The translations under genes and the position numbers were made by a program. Under the pieces are notes generated by a model. It saw only the letters and a program-made list of their open reading frames with translations. It did no database searches and was not told where the DNA came from. DNA of 13,002 bases from a bacterium (GTDB taxonomy: Bacteria; Actinomycetota; Actinomycetes; Actinomycetales; Actinomycetaceae), in NCBI GenBank assembly GCA_030544165.1, contig JAUNRP010000010.1, positions 4,983-17,984 of the forward strand, written 5' to 3'. Positions 7,241-13,002 of the stretch are shown here, one piece after another; the first letter of the stretch is position 1; the number at the start of each line of letters is the position of its first letter.

Positions 7241-7364
7241 GCAGCGCGCCCACAGCGTGAGACTGTGAGCGGACACACAGCCCCTGAATGGTGCGCAGGC
7301 CCCTGCATCGCCAAGAATGGGAGTATCTCCCGCGCAACGGTGCACGGGGGCAAAGAGGAGCACA
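7241..7364 (+). other. 124-bp intergenic region between the Tad locus and the PfkB-type kinase gene
   Basis: No gene is seen here. The region holds three small inverted repeats: CTGTG/CACAG (7263-7267 and 7276-7280), GCAGG/CCTGC (7295-7306), and GGGAG-TAT-CTCCC (7319-7331). None is followed by a T-run, so a classical intrinsic terminator is not evident. No TTG-type -35 hexamer is present, so no promoter is called, though the kinase start with its own Shine-Dalgarno sequence suggests either a non-consensus promoter here or read-through from the Tad locus. Confidence 0.4.
7352..7360 (+). promoter_or_regulatory. Ribosome binding site of the PfkB-type kinase
   Basis: AAAGAGGAG ends 4 bp before ATG 7365 and selects that start over the in-frame ATG at 7317, which has no comparable sequence upstream. 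Confidence 0.65.
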
Positions 7365-8321
7365 ATGAAGGTCGTAGTGGTTGGGATTGCCAACCAGCAG
7401 ACGGCCCTCCCAGTGGGGGGATTTCCGGTGGAGTACGAGGCCGTGCGCTTCGTGCCCGGCCAGATCCGGCACACGGTGGGCGGCGTCGGGTTCAACGTGG
7501 CACGCACGCTCTCGGCGCTCGGTCACATGGTGGCCCTCGCCTCGCCGCTCGGGGAGGACTATCCCGCCGCGATGGTGGACGCGGAGGCCTACCGCTTCTC
7601 CATCTCCACGCACCTGTGCCGCCGTGACCTCCGGCGCACCCCGCGATCAATCGTCCTCTACGACCGCACCGGCCGCCGTCAGGCCAACGTGGATCTCGCA
7701 GACGCGGTGGACTTCACCTTCTCCGAGGAACACCTGGCCCCGGACCTCTTCCGGGCCAAGCTCGTGGTGCTCGGAAACCTGGACATGGTGCGCCCGCTGA
7801 TCGCGCCGGTGGTGGCCCGGGGGCGGCGGCTCGCGGTGGACCTGCAGGACGTGCGCGGCGCGGACAACCCCCATGACGAGGAGTTCCTCCAGGCCGATTA
7901 CCTCAACATGTCCAACGAGTACGTGAGGGGCTCCGAACGCGAGGTGCTCCTGGCGCTCCGCGAGAAGTCGCGTGCCCGGGTGCTCACCATGACGCTCGCC
8001 GAGCACGGCGCCCTGGTGCTCGACCGCACCATGGCCGAACCCGCCCACGTGCCGGCGCCCGAGGTGGAGCCCCGCAACACCGCGGGGGCGGGGGACATCG
8101 CGTTCGCCAAGTTCCTGCACGTCCACCTGAAGCTCAAGGAGGACCCGGTGGCGGCGATGGCGCGCGGGGTGGCGGCCGCCTCCAGCTACGTGGCCACGGA
8201 CGCTGCCCAGGGCACCCAGACGCCCGCCCAGTTGCGGACCGTGCTGGGCCTCAGCCCGGTGAACGAGACCGCCTCGAGCGCCCCCGAGATCCCCTGGAAC
8301 GATTTCACGATCGAGGTGTAG
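7365..8321 (+). CDS. PfkB-family carbohydrate/nucleoside kinase, substrate unknown
   Basis: This 318-residue cytoplasmic protein has the length and layout of ribokinase-like (PfkB) enzymes, which transfer the ATP gamma-phosphate to a sugar or nucleoside hydroxyl. The N-terminal signature GGVGFNVARTLSALG (residues 39-53) and the following LASPLGED match the first PfkB motif. The C-terminal ATP/anion-hole signature is NTAGAGDIAF (residues 238-247) with the catalytic aspartate D244 retained, but it differs from the usual DTTGAGDAF at several positions. TLAEHGALV (210-218) replaces the common TLGxxGA. These changes make the substrate hard to guess. It follows the LysM/BTAD gene after 124 bp and faces the dsbA-like gene with 8 bp between stops. 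Membership in the family is firm; activity is inferred from D244. Confidence 0.88.
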   Translation: MKVVVVGIANQQTALPVGGFPVEYEAVRFVPGQIRHTVGGVGFNVARTLSALGHMVALASPLGEDYPAAMVDAEAYRFSISTHLCRRDLRRTPRSIVLYDRTGRRQANVDLADAVDFTFSEEHLAPDLFRAKLVVLGNLDMVRPLIAPVVARGRRLAVDLQDVRGADNPHDEEFLQADYLNMSNEYVRGSEREVLLALREKSRARVLTMTLAEHGALVLDRTMAEPAHVPAPEVEPRNTAGAGDIAFAKFLHVHLKLKEDPVAAMARGVAAASSYVATDAAQGTQTPAQLRTVLGLSPVNETASSAPEIPWNDFTIEV

Positions 8322-8329
8322 GCCCCCGG

Positions 8330-9310
8330 CTACGAGACCTTCGCCAGCTCCTGCTGGATCACCATGAGGAAGTTCTCCGTGGTCTCCGCGCCGCCGATGT
8401 ACTCATCGTTGATCACGAACTGCGGCGTGGACGGCCGCCCCAGGATCTCCATCGCATCCTGGTAGGAGGCGTCCACCGCCGCCCGGAGCTCCGGATCCGC
8501 GAGGTCCGCGGTGAACTGCTCGATGTCCGCCACGCCGGCCTGACCCGCCAGCGTCACGAACATCTCCTGCGAGAGGTCCGAACCGCCCTCCGCGAACTGG
8601 TAGTTGTACACCTCGTGCGCGAACTCCAGGTAGCGGCCCTGGTTCGCCGCCGCACGCGCCGCCACGGCCGCATCCACCGACTCCTCCTGGAAGATCGGGA
8701 AGTCACGGAACTCGATCCGCAGCGTGCCCTCCTCCACGAGCGGCATCAGCTCCGGGAGCGTCTCGAGGGCGAACCGCCCGCAGTACCCGCAACGGAAGTC
8801 CGCGAACTCCACCATCACCACCGGCGCATCCACCTCACCCACGGCGAGCGGATCGTCCGCACTCCGCGTGGGAACCGCGCGGCGCGCCTCGAGGATCTGC
8901 TGCATCTGCTCCTCGGTGGGGGTGGGCGCCTCGGTGGGGGCGCCTTGCGGGGTCGCAGGCGCGGCGGGGGCGGTGGGCGCGGGCGCCGGTGCCGCCGGTG
9001 GAACCGGCTGGGTGGCCTGCTCGGCGGCTTCTGCGAGGCGCGCATGCTCGCGGTTCGCGGAGTCACGGCCGATGATGTACCCGCCGCCGATCCCCACCAG
9101 CAGCGCGATGATCGAGGCCAGGATCGGCACCAGCTTCGAGTTCTGCGCCGCGGGGGCCGCGTACCGCACCGGCGTGGGCGGGGTCCCGGCAACCGGCGCC
9201 ACCTGCTCATTCCCCGACGACGACGCCACCGTTGGCACCACCACCTCGCCTTCCTGCGGCTCCGGCTGCTGCCCCTCGGTCCCTGGCCCCTGCTGTTCTG
9301 GCGTGCTCAT
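8330..9310 (-). CDS. Membrane-anchored DsbA-like thioredoxin-fold oxidoreductase
   Basis: This 326-residue protein has an acidic, proline-rich N-terminal tail (1-57), one membrane span (about 60-80), a Pro/Ala/Thr-rich linker (100-133), and a DsbA/DSBA-like thioredoxin domain (about 150-326). The redox motif CGYC is at residues 174-177 in the typical context EFADFRCGYCGRF, and the cis-proline loop TPQ is at 295-297. The helical insertion lies between them. Topology is N-in, catalytic domain out, so it probably forms or reshuffles disulfides in exported proteins, as known for actinobacterial DsbA homologs. It is the last gene of the minus-strand set, 62 bp after copC, with a possible promoter in that gap. 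The Shine-Dalgarno sequence is weak. Substrates are not known. Confidence 0.9.
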   Translation of the reverse strand: MSTPEQQGPGTEGQQPEPQEGEVVVPTVASSSGNEQVAPVAGTPPTPVRYAAPAAQNSKLVPILASIIALLVGIGGGYIIGRDSANREHARLAEAAEQATQPVPPAAPAPAPTAPAAPATPQGAPTEAPTPTEEQMQQILEARRAVPTRSADDPLAVGEVDAPVVMVEFADFRCGYCGRFALETLPELMPLVEEGTLRIEFRDFPIFQEESVDAAVAARAAANQGRYLEFAHEVYNYQFAEGGSDLSQEMFVTLAGQAGVADIEQFTADLADPELRAAVDASYQDAMEILGRPSTPQFVINDEYIGGAETTENFLMVIQQELAKVS

Positions 9311-9356
9311 GTGTGCTCGTTTCGTCTGTCCGCGTACCGCGCGGGGTCTCCCCCCA

Positions 9357-9384
9357 ATGATAGGTGGTGGCCCTACGGGGTCAG
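9357..9384 (-). promoter_or_regulatory. Possible sigma70-type promoter of the dsbA-like gene
   Basis: On the minus strand, CTGACC (complement of 9379-9384) and TATCAT (complement of 9357-9362) are separated by 16 bp, giving matches of 4/6 and 5/6 to the -35 and -10 consensus. The -35 overlaps the end of copC. The predicted start of transcription would leave a leader of about 40 nt before ATG 9310. It is seen by eye only and could be chance. Confidence 0.35.
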
Positions 9385-10107
9385 TCCTCCGCGCCCCCTG
9401 CGGAGGACCAGGACGGCCACCAGTCCGGCGGCCGCGATCCCGCCCACGCCGATCGCGATCTTGGCCGGCATCGGGAGTGCGCCCAGGCCGCTGTCCTCGG
9501 CGCCCTCGGTCTCGGTTCCATCAGGACTCGGGGCCGCGCCGGGGGCCGCAATCACGCTGGGGCTGGGCGTGACGGGAGCCGGTGGGGCGGCAGGCGAGGC
9601 GGTGACGGAGGGTGAGGGAGCGTCGTCGGGGGGAGTGGTCCCGGGGGCGGGGGTGGGTGAGGGCTCCACGGAAGGGGCGCCGGTGGCCATCGTGAAGGGG
9701 ATCTCGCCCTCCACGCGGTGGCCGTCGGAGGAGACGAGCGACCAGGCGAGCGAGTACGCGCCATCGCCGAGCTCGGGGAACGGGGCCGAGGCCAGGCGCC
9801 CCTCCACGTCCGGGACCCCCTCCCAGACCAGCTCACCTGCGGCGTCCGTGACGAGGAGGGCGGGGGATGCCGGGATGATGTCCGCGCTGTACTCGAGCTC
9901 GATCCGCGCGGGGACTTCGCTGAACTCCTCGCCCTCTGCGGGGATGGAGCGCACGAGGTAGTCGTGCGCGTGGGCGGGGAGGGCAGGAGCGAGGAGGGCC
10001 ACGCCCGCCAGCAGGAGTGCCAGCAGCGCCGCGCCCAGGAGGGCGAACGCCCGGGGATTGGGGGGTGCGGGGACGGCGATGGCGCGTGCTCGGCGGGGCT
10101 GGTTCAT
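9373..10107 (-). CDS. copC: CopC-type extracytoplasmic copper-binding protein with C-terminal membrane anchor
   Basis: This 244-residue protein has an N-terminal export signal whose hydrophobic part is about 19-43 and whose cleavage site is PAHA|H. The mature protein therefore begins with histidine (H48). This N-terminal His plus the aspartate and histidine of SSDGH (D128, H130) matches the Cu(II) site of CopC/PcoC proteins. The domain covers about 48-137 and is followed by a long Pro/Ser/Thr/Ala linker (140-205) and a terminal membrane span (about 217-239) ending RRGRGG, giving a surface-tethered CopC. CopC is usually fused or adjacent to CopD or found with YcnI-like proteins; neither is seen here. 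ATG 10107 has GGAGG only 2 bp upstream, so GTG 10116 is possible. It starts 24 bp after the DUF2079 stop, so co-transcription is likely. Confidence 0.88.
   Translation of the reverse strand: MNQPRRARAIAVPAPPNPRAFALLGAALLALLLAGVALLAPALPAHAHDYLVRSIPAEGEEFSEVPARIELEYSADIIPASPALLVTDAAGELVWEGVPDVEGRLASAPFPELGDGAYSLAWSLVSSDGHRVEGEIPFTMATGAPSVEPSPTPAPGTTPPDDAPSPSVTASPAAPPAPVTPSPSVIAAPGAAPSPDGTETEGAEDSGLGALPMPAKIAIGVGGIAAAGLVAVLVLRRGRGGLTP
9643..9663 (+). other. Potential G-quadruplex motif inside copC
   Basis: Four G-tracts (9643-9647, 9649-9653, 9655-9657, 9661-9663) are separated by loops of 1, 1 and 3 nt on the plus strand, which is the template strand of copC. It corresponds to the Pro/Ser/Thr linker and may be only a by-product of proline codons. 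Confidence 0.4.
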
Positions 10108-10131
10108 GGCCTCCACTCTAGGTGGTGTGGG

Positions 10132-11664
10132 TCAGCCGTCCGCCCGCTCCGCCACGGAGAACCCGCCGCCCGTGTACACCACCTCATACGTGGTGCCGGG
10201 GTGCTTCCGTTCCGCCCATTCGGCGGCATCCGCGGGGGGAGAGCCGCCGAACACGTAGCTCTCGAGGTTGAACAGCACGAACTCCGGCGGCGGGTTCGCG
10301 TTGCCCATCCAGTACGGCTCGGCGTGGGGCGCCAGGTAGGCCATCAGCGTGATGTCCGTCTCCACGAACGCCCCCTCCCGCACGGCGGCAATCGCCTCCC
10401 GGGCGTAGGGCATCCGCTCCGAGTCCTGCCACGTTTCCGGTGCCAGGAGCGTGGCGAGTGGGAGCCGGGGGCCGAGCACGAGCGTCACCGCCACCGTGGC
10501 CGCCACCGCCAGCCAGCGGTGCAGCTCCCTGCGCGGCGCCGCGTCCAGGAGGGCGGCCAGGGCGATCGGCACCAGCGTGGCCGAGTAGTGCCACTGCCAG
10601 CCCCAGTAGTGCTCCACGGTGCCCACGAACCTCCACGCGAGGGTGGGCAGCATCATGAGGATCAGCGGGGAGCGCAGCCCCACGAACCCGGCCGTGGCCG
10701 CCAGCATGAGGACCGTGGCGTACTTGGTCCACGGCACGAAGATGTCCAGGGGGGAGCCGAGCCGGTCCGTGTAGTCGTACTGCCCGGCCGGGTTCAGGGC
10801 CGGCAGGATCACGAACGTGGCCAGCGCCAGCCACACGAGCCCCCACGCCACGAGCGCCCACCCGATCGTGCGTCGGTCGAGCCGCGCCAGGCCGCGGGCC
10901 TTCCCGACGGCGGAACTCCCGTTGGCGCCACCACCCCGCCCACGCTCATCCCCGACGGCGGAGCTCCCGTTGGCACCGCGGTTGTCCGTGCCGCGGTGGT
11001 CGGGTCCGCCGGGCCGCAGCGCCAGGATTGCGCCGAACGCGGCCACCGTCAGCCCGAGGTCCTCCTTCACGAACACCAGGAGGGCGATCCAGAGGGCGGC
11101 CGCGGGGATGCGCCCGCGCAGGTAGGCGGCGAGCCCGAATGCGAGGATCGGCACCGCGAACGCGATCTCGTGGAACTGCGAGGTGGCCGCGGACTGGAGG
11201 CCCCAGCCGAGCCCGTAGGCGAGCCCGAGCATGGTGCCCATCGGGACGCCCCAGCGCTCCACGGCGAGCCTCGTCAGGGGGATCGCGGAGATCCCGAACA
11301 GCACGGCCTGCGTGATGAGGAGGGAGAGCCCCGAGGGCCACAGCGCCCAGATGGGGCCGAGTGCCACGAGGATCGGGTGGAAGTGGTCCCCCAGGAGGTT
11401 GAAGCCGTGACCCTTGATGGACACGATCGGCGCCTCGAGGCCCGCATAGGCGCTCGCGAGCTGGGAGAAGATGCCGAGATCCCAGGAGGGGACGGTGAGG
11501 GTGGCCCACTGCCGCCAGCCCAACAGGGAGTAGAGCACGGCGGTGAGGACGGCGATCCCGATCGCGATCAGGAGCGGGGTCTGCCGCCCGTGACGGGAGA
11601 CGAGAGGAGCGGGAGGGGCCGGGAGGAGGGTGGGGGCGGCGCCGTCGTCGGGGCTAGAGGACAT
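10132..11664 (-). CDS. DUF2079 polytopic membrane protein
   Basis: This 510-residue integral membrane protein is recognised as DUF2079 by WDLGIFSQ (residues 61-68), GHGFNLLGDHFHP (85-97), KEDLGL (200-205) and EHYWGWQWHYS (351-361). The family has many membrane spans and a layout resembling GT-C glycosyltransferases, with acidic residues in the first external loop, but its biochemical role is not established. The hydrophilic loop at about 217-263 is Gly/Arg-rich and holds a duplicated ANGSSAVG segment (231-238, 247-254) that looks like an insertion. The C-terminal 100 residues are soluble. ATG 11664 is preferred to GTG 11667 because an AGAG lies 5 bp upstream; either way the start overlaps the upstream gene's stop by 11-14 nt, implying translational coupling. 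Confidence 0.85.
   Translation of the reverse strand: MSSSPDDGAAPTLLPAPPAPLVSRHGRQTPLLIAIGIAVLTAVLYSLLGWRQWATLTVPSWDLGIFSQLASAYAGLEAPIVSIKGHGFNLLGDHFHPILVALGPIWALWPSGLSLLITQAVLFGISAIPLTRLAVERWGVPMGTMLGLAYGLGWGLQSAATSQFHEIAFAVPILAFGLAAYLRGRIPAAALWIALLVFVKEDLGLTVAAFGAILALRPGGPDHRGTDNRGANGSSAVGDERGRGGGANGSSAVGKARGLARLDRRTIGWALVAWGLVWLALATFVILPALNPAGQYDYTDRLGSPLDIFVPWTKYATVLMLAATAGFVGLRSPLILMMLPTLAWRFVGTVEHYWGWQWHYSATLVPIALAALLDAAPRRELHRWLAVAATVAVTLVLGPRLPLATLLAPETWQDSERMPYAREAIAAVREGAFVETDITLMAYLAPHAEPYWMGNANPPPEFVLFNLESYVFGGSPPADAAEWAERKHPGTTYEVVYTGGGFSVAERADG
10903..10977. repeat. Two 27-bp direct repeats, 48-bp period, inside the DUF2079 gene
   Basis: Copies at 10903-10929 and 10951-10977 differ at 2 of 27 positions and are in frame, each encoding ANGSSAVG in a hydrophilic loop. 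The second copy contains the perfect palindrome GGAGCTCC. The 48-bp period equals 16 codons, so the protein frame is kept. Confidence 0.8.
11611..11636 (+). other. Potential G-quadruplex motif near the DUF2079 start
   Basis: Five G-tracts of 3-5 bases (starting at 11611, 11615, 11621, 11628 and 11632) with loops of 1-4 nt lie on the plus strand, the template strand of the DUF2079 gene. The motif begins about 28 nt downstream of its start codon and corresponds to a Pro/Ala-rich N-terminal tail. Confidence 0.4.
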
Positions 11665-13002
11665 CACGGCTCTGAAGGTAGCGGAGGGCGGGCCAGCCGA
11701 GCGGGACGCGGGCCCAGAGCGTGAGGACGCGGAAGACGATGGTGACCGAGACGGCCACGGGCGAGGGGATGCCCGCGATGGTGAGGCCGGAGGTGAGGGC
11801 GAGCTCCACGGGGCCGATGCCCGCGGGGGAGGGGACGAGCGAGCCGGCCGAGTTGGAGGCGAGGTAGGTGAGGGCGAGCGCGGCCACGGGCAGCGTGTAG
11901 CCGAAGGCGGCGAGGGTGAAGCCGAACGCGGCCACGAACGCCACGGTCTGGATGACGTTGCCGAGGAGGCCGGCGGCGAGGCGGCCCGGGTTGGCGAACA
12001 CCCAGAGGATGCGGGGCCAGATCTGCCGGAGGACGGGGAGGATCTTGGCGATCGCCCAGTTCCGCAGGACCGGGATGGCCATCAGGATGCCCACCACGGC
12101 CACCACCACGCCCACCGCGATCATGATGGGCCCGGACGGGATGGCCACGGAGTTGGAGCCGCCGGCCGCGCCCGCCACCAGGGTGATCGCGAGGAGGAGG
12201 GCGATGGTGGAGACGAACTTGGAGACCTGCACCAGCGTGACGGTGGCCACCGCGAGCGGGGTCTTCACGTTCTGCTTGATGAGGTAGCGGGCCTCCATGG
12301 CGGCCGGGCCCACGCCCGCGGGGGCCACGAGCGCGATGAGGGCGGAGGCCACCTGCACGAGGGTGGAGCGCCAGAGGCCCAGTCGCTCCGGGGTGAACGA
12401 GACGAGCGAGAGGGCGGCGCCCCAGTAGGTGAAGAGGCCGGCGCCGAACGCGGCGAGCAGCCACCAGGCGTTGGCCGCCCGGAAGGAGGCGATCACCTCG
12501 TTCCAGTTGAAGGTTCCGAACAGGATCACGGCGGCGGCGAACACCGCGGAGATGGTGAGGAGCTGCTTGAAGGTCAGCCGTTGGAGCCGTTGGGGCGGGG
12601 TGTCCGCGGCGGCCGGGACCAGGCGGAGCACCTCCTCGCGCAGGTCCTGGAGGAGGCGGCGCGGCATCTGGGCGCGGGTCTGCTGCGGCATCGCGATGCG
12701 CTGGAGGAGGGGCGTGAGGGACGTGAGCTCCTCCTCCGTGAGGACCGCGGAGGCCGAACGGAGTGCGCGGGGGGTACCCACTCGCGTGGCCAGCATGGTG
12801 AGGGCCTGGGCGAGGTCCATCCGGCGCGAGAGTTCCGAGGAGGCCACCTCACCGCTCTCCCAGCCGGCGATCCAGATGGCACCGGCCTCGTCCCTCCGGA
12901 CGTGCGAGGAGGTGAGGGAGCGGTGGGCGATCCCCGCGTTGTGGGCAAGGTGGAGCTGGCGCCAGAAATCGGTGAGGTCCGCCTCCGTGATCTCCTCGGG
13001 TT
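11654..13002 (-). CDS. Degenerate kinase-like domain fused to lysylphosphatidylglycerol-synthase-type (UPF0104/flippase-like) membrane domain, 5' truncated
   Basis: The frame is open to the window edge, giving 448 visible residues. The GTG at 12847 is internal because the upstream residues form a kinase-like C-lobe: LHLAHNAGIAHRSLTSSHV (visible residues 16-34) aligns with the catalytic loop, with HRS instead of HRD and His in place of the usual Asn, and IAGWES in the DFG position. DLAQAL (61-67) fits the helix F aspartate. It is therefore probably a pseudokinase. After a helical linker, residues about 147-448 hold seven or eight membrane spans of the LPG synthase TM family (PF03706-like), with the paired motifs PAGVGPAAMEA and PAGIGPVELA (about 227-237 and 392-401) in the two halves. 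The soluble aminoacyl-transferase domain of MprF is absent, so lipid translocation or binding is more likely than lysyl transfer. The stop overlaps the DUF2079 start. Confidence 0.85.
   Translation of the reverse strand, partial: PEEITEADLTDFWRQLHLAHNAGIAHRSLTSSHVRRDEAGAIWIAGWESGEVASSELSRRMDLAQALTMLATRVGTPRALRSASAVLTEEELTSLTPLLQRIAMPQQTRAQMPRRLLQDLREEVLRLVPAAADTPPQRLQRLTFKQLLTISAVFAAAVILFGTFNWNEVIASFRAANAWWLLAAFGAGLFTYWGAALSLVSFTPERLGLWRSTLVQVASALIALVAPAGVGPAAMEARYLIKQNVKTPLAVATVTLVQVSKFVSTIALLLAITLVAGAAGGSNSVAIPSGPIMIAVGVVVAVVGILMAIPVLRNWAIAKILPVLRQIWPRILWVFANPGRLAAGLLGNVIQTVAFVAAFGFTLAAFGYTLPVAALALTYLASNSAGSLVPSPAGIGPVELALTSGLTIAGIPSPVAVSVTIVFRVLTLWARVPLGWPALRYLQSRDVL

Noticed and set aside
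7319..7331. GGGAG-TAT-CTCCC hairpin as terminator of the Tad locus
   Set aside because: The stem is only 5 bp with a 3-nt loop and is not followed by a T-run; it was kept only as a note within the intergenic region.
4109..7507. A 1132-codon open frame antisense to the LysM/BTAD gene
   Set aside because: Its translation is low-complexity Gly/Arg/His/Leu with no domain pattern, while the plus strand encodes clear LysM and BTAD domains. Long antisense frames are expected at this GC content.
9330..9344. CCGCG-taccg-CGCGG hairpin between copC and the dsbA-like gene as a terminator
   Set aside because: It is a 5-bp stem with no T-run on the minus strand, and such GC-only stems are common by chance here.
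9718..11724. A 668-codon plus-strand open frame across copC and the DUF2079 gene
   Set aside because: It spans two recognised opposite-strand genes, has a Gly/Arg/His-biased composition, and shows no ribosome binding site or motif.
12847..12849. GTG 12847 as the start of the flippase-like gene
   Set aside because: The frame stays open to the window edge and the upstream residues form a recognisable kinase-like segment continuous with the protein.

Overview
High-GC DNA with gene families typical of Actinomycetota; a Micrococcales-like member is plausible, but no rRNA or tRNA is present to place it. Nearly every base is coding. Eight complete or partial genes run on the plus strand (1-8321) and four on the minus strand (8330-13002). 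The two blocks converge with only 8 bp between stop codons.

Region 1 (1-7240, plus) is a Tad/Flp (type IVc) pilus locus. In order it holds the C-terminal half of the TadA/CpaF secretion ATPase (cut by the window edge), the two inner-membrane platform proteins TadB and TadC, a very small Flp-type pilin, three minor pilin-like proteins (TadE, a second TadE/TadF-like protein, and a short TadG-like protein), and a 1048-residue membrane protein. All four pilin-like proteins share a G|S[VAI][ST] prepilin processing site, and three carry the glutamate at +5 expected of type IV pilins. Most junctions overlap by 1-4 nt (GTGA, ATGA, TAGTG, TGATG), so translation is probably coupled through the locus. 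The clear break is a 104-bp gap before flp, where a separate pilin promoter is plausible.

The 1048-residue protein is the most interesting gene. It has three N-terminal membrane spans, two LysM cell-wall-binding domains, a fourth span followed by a strongly basic stretch, a large unassigned domain, and a C-terminal winged-helix plus BTAD (SARP-like) module. Charge distribution puts LysM outside and BTAD inside, so it looks like a one-component wall-to-cytoplasm regulator whose start codon overlaps the stop of tadG.

Region 2 (7241-8321, plus) is a 124-bp gap followed by a PfkB-family sugar/nucleoside kinase with a good Shine-Dalgarno sequence and a divergent ATP-site signature; its substrate is unknown.

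Region 3 (13002-8330, minus) is an envelope-themed gene string. It begins with a 5'-truncated gene fusing a degenerate kinase-like domain to a lysylphosphatidylglycerol-synthase-type (UPF0104/flippase-like) membrane domain. This overlaps a DUF2079 polytopic membrane protein carrying a duplicated in-frame 27-bp repeat. Then come a CopC-type periplasmic copper-binding protein (no CopD next to it) and a membrane-anchored DsbA-like thioredoxin-fold oxidoreductase, which may have its own promoter.

No insertion sequence, phage gene, CRISPR array or RNA gene was seen.
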